DNA from: Paracoccus sp. TOH | GTDB taxonomy: Bacteria; Pseudomonadota; Alphaproteobacteria; Rhodobacterales; Rhodobacteraceae | Direction: 5' to 3' | DNA length: 64,000 nucleotides | Assembly (NCBI RefSeq): GCF_030388245.1 | Contig: NZ_CP098361.1 | Coordinates: forward strand, 805,001-869,000 | Shown here: one piece after another, positions 43,147-53,507 of the stretch | Position numbering within the stretch: the first letter of the stretch is position 1 | Layout: every line of letters starts with the position of its first letter | Translations under genes and position numbers: made by a program | The notes under the pieces: generated by a model | Told to the model about the DNA's origin: nothing | The model's input: the letters and a program-made list of their open reading frames with translations, nothing else | Database searches by the model: none

Positions 43147-45891
43147 TCATTCCTCGGCCTCATCCTCGCCATTCTCGGCGATGCGGGCAACAGAAACCAC
43201 TTCCTCGCCGGGCGCGGTGTGGAAGACCCGCACCCCGCCGGCCGAGCGCGAGCGGAAGCTGATGCCGTCCACCGGCACCCGGATCGACTGGCCGGTCGAG
43301 GTCGCCAGCATGATCTGGTCGTCGCCCTCGACCGGGAAGCTGGCGACCAGCGGTCCGCCGCGCATCGCCTTGTCCATGGCCATGACGCCCTGGCCGCCGC
43401 GGCCGCGCAACGGATAGTCGAAGCTGGAGCTGATCTTGCCGGCACCCTTGGCGGTGATGGTCAGGATCAGCTCCTCGGCCGCCGACATCTCGGCATAGCG
43501 CTCCTGCGAGATCGCGGTTTCGGCCACGGCATCCTCGTCCTCGTCCTCCTCGGCGCCGTCATCCAGCGCGCCGGCCACGGCGCGGCGCATCTTCAGATAG
43601 GCGGCGCGTTCCTCGGACCCGGCCTCGAAATGCCGGATCACCGACATGCTGACCACCTTGTCGCCGTCGTTCACCAGCCGGATGCCGCGCACCCCGGTCG
43701 AATCGCGGCCCTTGAACACCCGCACGTCGGTGGTCGGGAAGCGGATCGCCCGGCCGGCGGCGGTGACCAGCATCACGTCGTCATTCCCGGTCGCCATGCG
43801 GGCGCCGATCAGCTCGACCCCTTCAGGCAGCTTCATGGCGATCTTGCCGTTGCGCATGACATTGGCGAAATCCGAGAGCGCGTTGCGGCGCACGTCGCCT
43901 TCCGAGGTGGCAAAGACCACCTGGTAGTCGTCCCATTCGCTTTGCGGCGCATCGACCGGCATCAGCGCGGCGATGGAAACGCCGGGATGGATCGGCAGGA
44001 TGTTGACGATGGCCTTGCCCTTGGCGGTGCGCCCGCCCAGGGGCAGCCGCCAGGTCTTCATCCGATAGACCATGCCGTCGGTGGTGAAGAACAGCAGCTC
44101 GGTATGGGTGTTGGCGACGAACAGGGTCGTCACCACGTCGTCCTCTTTGGTCGCCATGCCGGACAGGCCCTTGCCGCCGCGGCGCTGCGACCGGAACTCG
44201 GCCAGCGCGGTGCGCTTGATATAGCCGCCCGAGGTGATGGTGACCACCATGTCCTCGCGCTCGATCAGGTCCTCGTCATCCAGATCGCCGGCCCAATCGG
44301 TGATCTCGGTCCGGCGCGGCACGGCGAACTGGGTTCTCACCTCGGTCAGCTCGTTCGAGATGATGCCCATGATCCGTTCGCGCGAGGCGAGGATGGCCAG
44401 GAATTCGCGGATGGCATCGGCCAGCGTCTTGAGCTCGTCGGTGACCTCTTGCACGCCCAGTTGGGTCAGGCGCTGCAGGCGCAGTTCCAGGATGGCGCGG
44501 GCCTGGGTCTCGGACAGGTTGTAGGTGCCGTCCTCGTTGACCGGGTGCAGCGGGTCGTCGATCAGCCGCAGGTATTCGACGATCTCATGCGCCGGCCAGC
44601 GCCGCTCCATCAGCCGCGCCCGCGCCTCGGCGGCGTCGGCCGAGCTGCGGATCGTCGCCACCACCTCGTCCACGTTCGAGACCGCCACGGCGAGGCCGCA
44701 GAGCACATGCGCGCGTTCGCGTGCCTTGCGCAACTCATAGGCGGTGCGGCGGGCGACGACCTCCTCGCGGAAGGCGATGAAATGCGTCAGGAAGTCGCGC
44801 AGCGTCAACTGTTCGGGCCGGCCGCCGTTCAACGCCAGCATGTTGGCGCCGAAGCTGGTCTGCATGGGGGTAAAGCGGAACAGCTGGTTCAGCACCACCT
44901 CGGCGGTGGCGTCGCGCTTCAGCTCGATCACCACCCGCACGCCGACGCGGTCGGATTCGTCCTGCACATGGGCGATGCCCTCGATGCGCTTTTCCTTGGC
45001 AAGCTCGGCGATCTTCTCGATCAGGCTGGCCTTGTTCACCTGATAGGGGATCTCGTCCAGGATGATCGCCTGGCGGCCGGCGCGGGTCTCCTCGATTCGG
45101 GTCTTGGCGCGCACGATGATGCTGCCGCGCCCTTCCAGATAGGCCTTGCGGGCGCCCGAGCGGCCCAGGATGATGCCGCCGGTCGGGAAATCCGGGCCAG
45201 GCACGATCTCCAGCAGCCGCTCGGTCGGCAGGTCCGGGTTGTCGATCAGCGCCAGCGTGGCGTCCACCACCTCGCCCAGGTTGTGCGGCGGAATATTGGT
45301 GGCCATGCCGACGGCGATGCCGCCGGCGCCGTTGACCAGCATGTTCGGGAAGCGGGCCGGCAGGACGGTCGGCTCGCGGTCCTTGCCGTCATAGTTGTCC
45401 TGGAAATCGACGGTGTCCTTGTCGATATCCATCAGCAGATAGGCCGAGGGCTTGTCCATCCGCACCTCGGTGTAGCGCATGGCCGCCGGGTTGTCGCCGT
45501 CCATGCTGCCGAAGTTGCCCTGGCCGTCCAGCAGCGGCAGCGACATCGAGAAGGGCTGCGCCATCCGCACCAGCGCGTCGTAGATCGGGACGTCGCCATG
45601 CGGGTGATATTTACCCATGGTGTCGCCGACCGGGCGGGCCGATTTGCGATACGGCTTGTCATGGGTGTTGCCGGTCTCGTGCATGGCGAAGAGCACGCGG
45701 CGATGCACCGGCTTCAGCCCGTCGCGCAGGTCGGGAATCGCCCGGCTGACGATGACCGACATGGCATAGTCGAGATAGGAGGAACGCATCTCGTGCGAGA
45801 TGTCGATCACCGGGCCGTCGTGATGCATCACGGCGCGCTCCGATCCGCCGTTCTCGGGGGTATCGTCGTCGTTTTCAGGGATGTCAGCCAC
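43147..45891 (-). CDS. gyrA: DNA gyrase subunit A
   Basis: This 914-residue subunit cuts and rejoins DNA in the type II topoisomerase that introduces negative supercoils. The N-terminal breakage-reunion domain has [20 protein letters not shown], and the active-site Tyr lies in [10 protein letters not shown]. The C-terminal beta-pinwheel with GyrA-box-like QRRGGKG (near residue 560) and an acidic tail complete it. In the quinolone region the sequence is [17 protein letters not shown], where E. coli has HPHGDSAVYDTIVRMAQ. So the Ser83 position is Val and the Ala84 position is Pro, while Asp87 is kept. The length is a little above the usual 875-900. Confidence 0.97.
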   Translation of the reverse strand: MADIPENDDDTPENGGSERAVMHHDGPVIDISHEMRSSYLDYAMSVIVSRAIPDLRDGLKPVHRRVLFAMHETGNTHDKPYRKSARPVGDTMGKYHPHGDVPIYDALVRMAQPFSMSLPLLDGQGNFGSMDGDNPAAMRYTEVRMDKPSAYLLMDIDKDTVDFQDNYDGKDREPTVLPARFPNMLVNGAGGIAVGMATNIPPHNLGEVVDATLALIDNPDLPTERLLEIVPGPDFPTGGIILGRSGARKAYLEGRGSIIVRAKTRIEETRAGRQAIILDEIPYQVNKASLIEKIAELAKEKRIEGIAHVQDESDRVGVRVVIELKRDATAEVVLNQLFRFTPMQTSFGANMLALNGGRPEQLTLRDFLTHFIAFREEVVARRTAYELRKARERAHVLCGLAVAVSNVDEVVATIRSSADAAEARARLMERRWPAHEIVEYLRLIDDPLHPVNEDGTYNLSETQARAILELRLQRLTQLGVQEVTDELKTLADAIREFLAILASRERIMGIISNELTEVRTQFAVPRRTEITDWAGDLDDEDLIEREDMVVTITSGGYIKRTALAEFRSQRRGGKGLSGMATKEDDVVTTLFVANTHTELLFFTTDGMVYRMKTWRLPLGGRTAKGKAIVNILPIHPGVSIAALMPVDAPQSEWDDYQVVFATSEGDVRRNALSDFANVMRNGKIAMKLPEGVELIGARMATGNDDVMLVTAAGRAIRFPTTDVRVFKGRDSTGVRGIRLVNDGDKVVSMSVIRHFEAGSEERAAYLKMRRAVAGALDDGAEEDEDEDAVAETAISQERYAEMSAAEELILTITAKGAGKISSSFDYPLRGRGGQGVMAMDKAMRGGPLVASFPVEGDDQIMLATSTGQSIRVPVDGISFRSRSAGGVRVFHTAPGEEVVSVARIAENGEDEAEE

Positions 45892-45984
45892 GGGGAAACC
45901 TCAAGATCTTGTTGGGCATGGGTCTATCCCATACCCGCCTTGGGTGCAATCTTGACGGGCCGGGGCGTGGCGGGAAATCCGTCC

Positions 45985-46479
45985 TCAGGCCAGCCCGGCC
46001 TCGCGCCGGCGGCCGCGGACCGAGGCGAGCCACAGCGCCGCAAGCCCGGCCGACAGGATGGCGTTCCAGCCCGCCATCGAGATGCCGAACAGGCTCCAGG
46101 CCACCTCGTCGCAGCGGACCACTGGGGCCTGTTCCAGCGCCGCCATCAGATCCTGCGTGGACATGGTGGCCAGCCCCGACACGCCGCCCGAGCAATGCTG
46201 CGGCCCCAGCCACAGCTTCAGTTCGACGCCGGCGTGATAGATGGCAAGGCCGGTGGCGCAAAGCGCCGCGATCAGTCCCAGCGCCGCCAGCCAGCGCTTC
46301 CAGCCGAAGAACCAGATCAGCCCGCCGATGACGGCGGCGGCCAGATGCGGCCAGCGTTGCAGGATGCAGAGCTCGCAGGGCGCATAGCCGAGGCTCTGGA
46401 AGATCAGCGCCGCGGCCAGCAGCGCGGCGGAGCCCGCGGCGGCGGTCACGGCGATGTGCTTGCTCGAAAATCCGTTCAT
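45985..46479 (-). CDS. dsbB: Disulfide bond formation protein B
   Basis: This 164-residue inner-membrane protein passes electrons from periplasmic DsbA to quinone. The first periplasmic Cys pair is CELC (near residue 35), and the second pair is in QHCSGG and VRCDEV. Four transmembrane helices are visible. ATG 46479 begins just before the first hydrophobic stretch; an earlier in-frame start would add 46 residues of non-membrane sequence. It follows gyrA upstream on the same strand with 93 bp between. Confidence 0.9.
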   Translation of the reverse strand: MNGFSSKHIAVTAAAGSAALLAAALIFQSLGYAPCELCILQRWPHLAAAVIGGLIWFFGWKRWLAALGLIAALCATGLAIYHAGVELKLWLGPQHCSGGVSGLATMSTQDLMAALEQAPVVRCDEVAWSLFGISMAGWNAILSAGLAALWLASVRGRRREAGLA

Positions 46480-46532
46480 GGGCCTCCGGTTAGGGCCGCG
46501 TGCGGCGGCCGGCAAGTGCCAATCGCGTGAAC

Positions 46533-47129
46533 TCAATGCGGCTTCCAGGTGACGACGCGGTAAAGATAGATCGCCACCACGGCGATCACCACCAGCTTGG
46601 ACAGCGGATCGACCCAATCCGCGACCAGCGCGTAGTTTTCATGCAGCAGCAGCCCGGCGAAGGTCAGCACCCCGGTCCAGAGCGCGCTGCCGATCACGGT
46701 ATAGAGCAGGAATTTCCACATCGGCATGCGCGCCAGTCCGGCGGGAACTGAGATCAGCGTGCGGATCGCCGGGATCATGCGGCCGAAGAAAACCGCCATG
46801 GCGCCGTGACGCTGGAACCAGTCATGCGCCGCGTCGATATCCGAGGGCGAGAGCGTCAGCAGCCGGCCATGGCGGGCGGCGAAGCGTTTCAGCCGCTCCT
46901 CGCCGAACCAGAGGCCGATGTAATACCACATCAGCGTGCCCAGCACCGAGCCCAGCGTGCCGACGAGAATGGTCATGGTCAGCGACAAGCGGCCGCTGCC
47001 GGCCAGGAAGCCGGCCAGCGGCATGATCACCTCGGACGGGATGGGCGGAAAGACGTTCTCGGCCACCATCAGCATCAGCACGCCGAGATAGCCCCAGCTT
47101 TCGATCGTCGAAACCACCCAGTCGAACAT
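46533..47129 (-). CDS. DedA family (SNARE-associated) membrane protein
   Basis: This 198-residue inner-membrane protein has the DedA core with an N-terminal helix, the motif FPPIPSEVIMPLAGFLAGSG, and the conserved FGRMIPAIRTLISVPAGLARM. Family members flip lipid carriers such as undecaprenyl phosphate and support membrane potential. The ATG at 47129 starts four residues inside a longer possible frame; either is feasible. It is transcribed towards dsbB. Confidence 0.88.
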   Translation of the reverse strand: MFDWVVSTIESWGYLGVLMLMVAENVFPPIPSEVIMPLAGFLAGSGRLSLTMTILVGTLGSVLGTLMWYYIGLWFGEERLKRFAARHGRLLTLSPSDIDAAHDWFQRHGAMAVFFGRMIPAIRTLISVPAGLARMPMWKFLLYTVIGSALWTGVLTFAGLLLHENYALVADWVDPLSKLVVIAVVAIYLYRVVTWKPH

Positions 47130-47268
47130 GCCTGCCCCCATCGTTTCGGCCCGTGCTGCGGGCTGGGACCGGAACTGTCAAGCCTCCGTCGGTGTTGCGC
47201 CGGGCCGGGCTTTGGATAAATCTGGCATGAGGGCCGGGCCGACGCGGTTGCCGGCGGGGGAGGTGGCG

Positions 47269-48120
47269 ATGGAATGGCGGGGCAGACGCGGCAGCAGGAA
47301 CGTCGAGGACCGGCGCGGCATCGGCCGGGCGGGTGCGGGCGGCATGGGGATCGTCGGCGTGCTGGTGGTGCTGGCGGTGGGCTATTTCTTCGGCATCGAT
47401 ATCTCGCCCCTGGTCGGGACCATCGACAATGGCGGCCAGCAGCAGGGCCAGCCGCGCGAGCTGACCCAGGAAGAGCAGGAGATCGGCCAGTTCGTCTCGG
47501 TGGTGCTGGCCGATACCGAGGAGGTCTGGGCCGGCGTCCTGCCCGAGCAGGCCGGGGTGGATTACGCCGATCCGACGCTGGTGATGTTTTCCGGCATCGA
47601 CAGCTCGGCCTGCGGCACGGCGCAATCGGCCATGGGGCCGTTCTATTGCCCGAACGACCGCGCCGTCTATCTGGACACCGATTTCTTCCGCACCATGAGC
47701 GGGCGAATGGGCGCGGGCGGCGATTTCGCCTTTGCCTATGTCATCGCGCATGAGGTCGGGCACCATGTGCAGAACCTGCTGGGGATCCTGGGCCAGACCA
47801 TGCAGGCCCGTCAGCAAAGCGACCAGGTGACGGCGAACCGCATCTCGGTGCTGACCGAGCTGCAGGCTGACTGCTTCGCCGGCGTCTGGGCTCGCCATGC
47901 CAGCCAGCAGTTCAACAGCATCGACGATGGCGACATCGACGAGGCGATCAATGCCGCCGCCGCGGTGGGTGACGACACGCTGATGGAAAAGGCCGGCCGT
48001 GCGCCGATGCCGGACGCCTTCACCCATGGCTCGGCCGCCGAGCGGCAGACCTGGTTCAAGCGCGGCTTTTCCTCGGGGCAGATGGGGCAATGCGACACGT
48101 TCAAGGCGGCCGGGATCTAG
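47269..48120 (+). CDS. Neutral zinc metallopeptidase, YpfJ family
   Basis: This 283-residue protein has a short cytoplasmic lead, one transmembrane helix (MGIVGVLVVLAVGYFF, near residue 28) and a periplasmic catalytic domain. The zinc site is HEVGHHVQN near residue 163, and the conserved QADCFAGVWA follows at about 200, supplying the third ligand region. These match the YpfJ/neutral zinc metallopeptidase family of unknown physiological substrate. ATG 47269 has GGGGGAGG upstream. It stands alone, divergent from dedA. Confidence 0.88.
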   Translation: MEWRGRRGSRNVEDRRGIGRAGAGGMGIVGVLVVLAVGYFFGIDISPLVGTIDNGGQQQGQPRELTQEEQEIGQFVSVVLADTEEVWAGVLPEQAGVDYADPTLVMFSGIDSSACGTAQSAMGPFYCPNDRAVYLDTDFFRTMSGRMGAGGDFAFAYVIAHEVGHHVQNLLGILGQTMQARQQSDQVTANRISVLTELQADCFAGVWARHASQQFNSIDDGDIDEAINAAAAVGDDTLMEKAGRAPMPDAFTHGSAAERQTWFKRGFSSGQMGQCDTFKAAGI

Positions 48121-48245
48121 GCCGGCCGCGACGGCGCGGATGGCGCGGCCGCATGAGTGCGTGCGGAACGAAGCAGCCTGGCCGCTGCGCCTGATGGCGC
48201 GGTTGCGGGGGTATTTGGGAAACGGTGAAGGGGCGGCGGGCGGTC

Positions 48246-48434
48246 TTACGGGCGCTGCAGGTGCAGACCGCGCGGCCGGTCCATGGTCGCCCAGTCCGGC
48301 CAGAATCCGAAATGCTCGAGCCCGGCCAGCAGCAGACCCAGCGCGATCACCGCCAGCACCAGCTTGACGGTGCGGGCCTTCGGCGGGTTGCGGGCCCAGC
48401 GCGAAGCCCGGATCAGCCAGATGAGGTTGTTCAT
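48246..48434 (-). CDS. Small single-pass membrane protein, 62 residues
   Basis: The protein begins MNNLIWLIRASRWARNPP, a basic amphipathic stretch, and then has one hydrophobic helix, VKLVLAVIALGLLLAGLEHFG. It is divergent from the RatA-like gene, with 52 bp between their starts. Its codon use fits the neighbours and the helix is clear, so it is likely real. I cannot name a function. Confidence 0.7.
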   Translation of the reverse strand: MNNLIWLIRASRWARNPPKARTVKLVLAVIALGLLLAGLEHFGFWPDWATMDRPRGLHLQRP

Positions 48435-48486
48435 CGCCCCTTTCCTTTGCTAGTGCTGCCCGAAACGAACGGCCCCGGACGATTCC

Positions 48487-48939
48487 TTGCCCCAGCACAG
48501 CGACAGCCGCATCCTGCCCTATACCGCCGACCAGATGTATGCGTTGGTGGCGGATATTGAAAGCTATCCCCAGTTCCTGCCCTGGAACACCGCCGCCCGC
48601 ATCCGTTCGCGCCGGCCCGGCGCTTCGGGCAGCGAGGTGGTCGAGGCGGACCTGGTCATCAGCTTCAAGGTCTTCCGCGAGCGCTTCGGCTCGCGCGTGA
48701 CGCTGTGGCCCGAGACGAAGCGGATCGACACCGAATATCTCGACGGGCCGTTCAAGTATCTGCGCAGCGGCTGGAGCTTCGCCGACCTGCCGGAAGGCGG
48801 CTGCAGGGTCGAGTTCTTCGTGGATTTCGAGTTCCGAAACGCCATTCTGGGCAAGGTGATCGGCGTGGTGTTCGGCGAGGCCATGTCGCGCATCGTCCGC
48901 GCCTTCGAGGATCGGGCCCGCGCGCTTTACGGCGCCTGA
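48487..48939 (+). CDS. RatA/COQ10 family protein (START-like, ubiquinone-binding)
   Basis: This 150-residue START-fold protein starts at TTG 48487 and has the typical YTADQMYALVADIESYPQFLPW block. Such proteins are named RatA toxin in E. coli (ribosome subunit association) and COQ10 in mitochondria (ubiquinone chaperone). In alphaproteobacteria the quinone-binding role is more likely. Its 3' end overlaps the end of the convergent sulfotransferase gene by 13 bp. Confidence 0.88.
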   Translation: MPQHSDSRILPYTADQMYALVADIESYPQFLPWNTAARIRSRRPGASGSEVVEADLVISFKVFRERFGSRVTLWPETKRIDTEYLDGPFKYLRSGWSFADLPEGGCRVEFFVDFEFRNAILGKVIGVVFGEAMSRIVRAFEDRARALYGA

Positions 48940-49532
48940 CGCGCCGCCTGCCAGATCGCGTATTCCGGCGCCAGTTCCGCGCGCAGCCGCGTCTCGGTCT
49001 CGGGCGCAAGGTCGGTCGCGGCCTGCGGCGAGACGTTGCGGCGCGGCAGGTCGACGGCGCTGCCCAGCCGTTCCGACAGGAAGGCGACCAGCGCCGGCAT
49101 CGCCTCGTAGCGGAAGACATGGTCGACGGCGATGCCGCCCGCGTTGTCGGTCAGGAATTCCGACTGTCGGCCCAGCCGGGCATAATCGGGCCGGTCGCCG
49201 GGGCGCAGGTAGTCCCGGACGAAGGTTTCGAAGCTGACATGGGCGGTGCTGTTGGCATGGCCGATCAGGCGATCGCGGGCGCGGAAGCGATACCAGCTGC
49301 GCAGCCAGTCCAGCGGCTCGCGCACCACCGCCACGGTCTGGAACTCCGGCCCGCCCAGCGGGGACAGCAGCGGCCGGATGCGGTTGAGATACTGCCGCAG
49401 GTTCAGGTGCTTGATCTCGGCCCGCGCGCGAAAGGCGATCTCGGCCTGCGGCGAAAGCGCTTCTTCCAGCGCGGTGGTGCCGGTCTTGGGAACCGACAGC
49501 AGCACGATGCGGGGCTTGACGAAGATCAGCAT
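48927..49532 (-). CDS. Sulfotransferase family protein, short
   Basis: This 201-residue protein has the 5'-phosphosulfate loop VPKTGTTALEEAL at residue 14 and the 3'-phosphate-binding VVREPLDWLRSWYRFRAR near residue 70, the signature of PAPS-dependent sulfotransferases. It is shorter than the common 250-300 residues and may be compact. There is no signal peptide. It overlaps the RatA gene tail-to-tail. The acceptor, perhaps a carbohydrate or lipid, is not known. Confidence 0.8.
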   Translation of the reverse strand: MLIFVKPRIVLLSVPKTGTTALEEALSPQAEIAFRARAEIKHLNLRQYLNRIRPLLSPLGGPEFQTVAVVREPLDWLRSWYRFRARDRLIGHANSTAHVSFETFVRDYLRPGDRPDYARLGRQSEFLTDNAGGIAVDHVFRYEAMPALVAFLSERLGSAVDLPRRNVSPQAATDLAPETETRLRAELAPEYAIWQAARQAP

Positions 49533-49591
49533 GCAGGACGACCCGTGAAAACCATCCCCGCGCCTTAGCGGTCCGGTTCGGGACTGGCAAG

Positions 49592-49614
49592 GCGGGCCGG
49601 GATCGCCGGCCCGC
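49592..49614 (-). terminator. Hairpin terminating gdhA
   Basis: Perfect 9-bp arms GCGGGCCGG and CCGGCCCGC enclose a 5-base loop, 7 bp past the gdhA stop. A T-poor tail follows on the minus strand. Confidence 0.65.
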
Positions 49615-49621
49615 GCAGGGC

Positions 49622-51075
<1,454 letters not shown>

Positions 51076-51199
51076 GATGTTTTCGGCGGAATGCTTTGCT
51101 GGCGCTGCCGGAAATCCAAGAACATCAAGTGCTAAGGCAATTTTATTCTGCCTGTTGACAGAGCAGCAGGCTTTTCCGGCCTTTGCGCAGACGAAAGGA

Positions 51200-51227
51200 C
51201 CGCCCGACGCCTCCTCGCGCCGGGCGG
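51200..51227 (-). terminator. Terminator of ccr
   Basis: CCGCCCG and CGGGCGG pair over 7 bp with a 14-base loop, 24 bp past the ccr stop. On the minus strand the stem is followed by TCCTTTCG, a weak T-tract. Confidence 0.6.
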
Positions 51228-51250
51228 CCCATATGCGCCGGGGGCCGGGG

Positions 51251-52540
51251 TCAGCGGCGCCCCGTCTCCAGCGCGTCCTCAAAGGTGCGCAGGCCGGTGA
51301 CCGGCGACTGCACCAGCACCGCCATGTTGCCGGGCTTGTGCTGGTTGCGCAGCATTTTCAGATGCGCCTGCGGGATCTCCGCCCAGGGGAAGACCTCGGA
51401 CATGCAAGGGTCGATGCGGCGTTCCAGCATCAGCTTGTTCGCGGCGCTCGCCTGCTTCAGATGCGCGAAATGGCTGCCTTGCAGGCGCTTCTGGTGCATC
51501 CACATGTAGCGCACGTCGAAGGTGCAGTTGAAGCCCGAGGTGCCGGCGCAGATCACCACCATGCCGCCCTTCTTGCAGACCAGGGTCGAGACCGGGAAGG
51601 TCGCCTCGCCGGGATGCTCGAAGACGATATCCACGTTGTTGCCCTTGCCGGTGATGTCCCAGATCGCCTTGCCGAACTTGCGCGCCTCGGCGAACCACTC
51701 CTTGTATTCGGGGGTGTTCACCGTGGGCAGCTGCCCCCAGCACTTGAAGTCCTTGCGGTTGATCACGCCCTTGGCGCCCAGCGACATGACGAATTCGCGC
51801 TTGTCCTCGTCGCTGATGACGCCGATGGCGTTCGCGCCCGCCGCGTTGATCAGCTGGATGGCGAAGCTGCCCAAGCCGCCCGAGGCGCCCCAGACCAGCA
51901 CGTTCATGCCCGGCTTCAGTTCATGCGGCTCGTGCCCGAACAGCATGCGATAGGCGGTGGCCAGCGTCAGCGTGTAGCAGGCCGATTCCTCCCAGGTCAG
52001 GTGGCGCGGCCGCTTCATCAGCTGCTGGGCCTGCACCCGGGTGAACTGGGCGAAGCTGCCATCCGGCGTTTCGTAGCCCCAGATGCGCTGGCTGGGCGAA
52101 TACATCGGGTCGCCGCCGTTGCATTCCTCGTCGTTGCCGTCGTCCTGGTTGCAATGGATGACGACCTCATCCCCGACCTTCCAGTTCTTGACCTTGTCGC
52201 CCACCGCCCAGACGATGCCCGAGGCGTCGGAGCCCGCGATGTGATAAGGGGCGCCGTGGCCGTCGAAGGGGCTGATCGGCACGCCGAGGCCGGCCCAGAT
52301 GCCGTTGTAGTTGACGCCGGCCGCCATCACCAGCACCAGCACCTCGTTGCTGTCGATCGGCGGGGTCTCGACCACCTCGATCTGCATGGCCTTGTCGGGT
52401 TCGCCATGGCGTTCGCGGCGGATGGCCCAAGCGTACATCTGCTTGGGCACATAGCCCAGGGGCGGCATCTCGCCGATCTCGTAAAGGTCCTTTTCCGGTG
52501 CGTCATAGGGCGCGATCGGGGTCGGTTGGTCCAGGGCCAT
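51251..52540 (-). CDS. ccr: Crotonyl-CoA carboxylase/reductase
   Basis: This 429-residue MDR-family enzyme makes (2S)-ethylmalonyl-CoA from crotonyl-CoA, CO2 and NADPH, the defining step of the ethylmalonyl-CoA pathway of acetate assimilation. The start MALDQPTPIAPYDAPEKDLYEIG and the NADPH motif VWGASGGLGSFAIQLINAAG (near residue 205) are typical, and WEESACYTLTLATAYRML fits the CCR group. GAAAGGACTCTGAG precedes the ATG. The long AT-rich leader has a near-perfect palindrome. It stands apart from ecm or other pathway genes within this window. Confidence 0.95.
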   Translation of the reverse strand: MALDQPTPIAPYDAPEKDLYEIGEMPPLGYVPKQMYAWAIRRERHGEPDKAMQIEVVETPPIDSNEVLVLVMAAGVNYNGIWAGLGVPISPFDGHGAPYHIAGSDASGIVWAVGDKVKNWKVGDEVVIHCNQDDGNDEECNGGDPMYSPSQRIWGYETPDGSFAQFTRVQAQQLMKRPRHLTWEESACYTLTLATAYRMLFGHEPHELKPGMNVLVWGASGGLGSFAIQLINAAGANAIGVISDEDKREFVMSLGAKGVINRKDFKCWGQLPTVNTPEYKEWFAEARKFGKAIWDITGKGNNVDIVFEHPGEATFPVSTLVCKKGGMVVICAGTSGFNCTFDVRYMWMHQKRLQGSHFAHLKQASAANKLMLERRIDPCMSEVFPWAEIPQAHLKMLRNQHKPGNMAVLVQSPVTGLRTFEDALETGRR

Positions 52541-53205
52541 CTCAGAGTCCTTTCTTGCCGCTTCCTTGAACCGAGGCCTCCGCCGCGGCGCAGAATCAGC
52601 GCGGGTTGTGTGGCTGGTTTTACGAATCTACACGCAATAATGCAACATCCATTGAGCAGAAATTGTAATTTTCTGTCGCCTCTATTTCCGTCGTGCCGCG
52701 ATGCGGCAGGGCTCGTGCCAGGCCGCCAAGCCAGCTGACCCGCCGGAAAATCGGCTAGGTGGGCATTGACAGGCTGCGGAAAAAAACCGGCCCGATGGGC
52801 CCTGATGCGGCCGGACGGTGCACTCCACCCGGACCGGCCAGCGCCGACAGCATAGCCCGCCAGCCGCGATTCGAAGCTCTCGGTGAATTGGCCGGCTGAC
52901 CTCGGGTCCAAACCCAGCAACCCGGGGTCGATGACAGCCCTGGCCGGATCGTCCTGGTCGGGCGGCTTCATGCCGGCTGCGACAAGGCTGTGACCTCCAG
53001 TCCGTGCTGGTCTGCGGCGGAGACATCGCAGCCGAAACCGCTACTGACAGCCACGCCGAAATTTTCGTGCCGAAGCTCGTGCGATGTTCTGCCAAAGCTG
53101 GCCCGCGACAGCGCCGGGGCACGGCAACATCTTCGATCAATGCGACCGAAAGTGCCTGGGCCTAGCTGGTAAACAGCAAGGAAAACAGTGAATAATGCTG
53201 ATAAA
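52541..53205. other. 665-bp ccr leader and gene-free stretch
   Basis: The first 140 bp (52541-52680) are AT-rich and form the ccr promoter region. Between 52700 and 53150 several frames are open on both strands, none convincing. The best is a minus-strand frame from ATG 52971 (MKPPDQDDPARAVIDPG and onward), which looks protein-like for 75 residues and then runs into the ccr leader. It could be a decayed gene fragment. No RNA gene or repeat is visible. Confidence 0.45.
52657..52675 (-). promoter_or_regulatory. Near-perfect palindrome upstream of ccr
   Basis: CAGAAATTGTAATTTTCTG has 6-bp arms CAGAAA and TTTCTG plus one more inner pair, 117 bp upstream of the ccr start. It is a candidate operator for the acetate or fatty-acid regulator. 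An XRE regulator of the ScfR/RamB type is encoded at 60201, but no direct evidence links the two. Confidence 0.4.
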
Positions 53206-53281
53206 TGGTGCCCGGAGACGGATTTGAACCGCCGACACGCGGATTTTCAATCCGCTGCTCTACCAACTGAGCTATCCGGGC
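53206..53281 (-). tRNA. tRNA-Phe (anticodon GAA)
   Basis: The 76-nt minus-strand sequence starts GCCCGGA and ends CACCA. The acceptor arms pair over seven bp, the D-stem/loop contains AGCTCAGTTGGTAGAGC, and the anticodon loop TTGAAAA gives GAA. The T-loop GGTTCAAATCC is standard. It lies 76 bp beyond the stop of yacG and may share that transcript. Confidence 0.97.
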
Positions 53282-53357
53282 TCCGCAGCGTCTCGCTTTG
53301 GAATGGCGCGTTGTTATGGCAGCCGAAGCCGGCTGTCCAGAGCCAAAAGTGAAAATT

Positions 53358-53507
53358 TCACTCCTCCTCGCCGTCGCGCGGAACCGGTTCGCCCGGGATG
53401 CGGTAATCGCCGCGGAACCACCGCGCCAGGTCGACATCGGCGCAGCGCCGGGAACAGAAGGGACGGTAGCGGTCAGAGGCGGGCTTGCCGCAGATGGGGC
53501 ATTTCAT
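53358..53507 (-). CDS. yacG: DNA gyrase inhibitor/zinc protein YacG
   Basis: This 49-residue protein reads [20 protein letters not shown] and on to [20 protein letters not shown]. The C-x2-C and C-x3-C pairs form the four-Cys zinc knot of YacG, an endogenous gyrase inhibitor in E. coli. The sequence [13 protein letters not shown] after the knot is family-typical. ATG 53507 overlaps the RNase stop (ATGA), so they are co-translated. Confidence 0.92.
   Translation of the reverse strand: MKCPICGKPASDRYRPFCSRRCADVDLARWFRGDYRIPGEPVPRDGEEE

Noticed and set aside
43033..46530. Long plus-strand frame opposite gyrA and dsbB
   Set aside because: It is a codon-bias shadow of gyrA with His/Gly/Arg-rich composition and no domain.
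52682..53140. Minus-strand ORF in the ccr-tRNA-Phe gap
   Set aside because: It has no recognisable motif and overlaps another equally weak frame; treated as non-coding or decayed.
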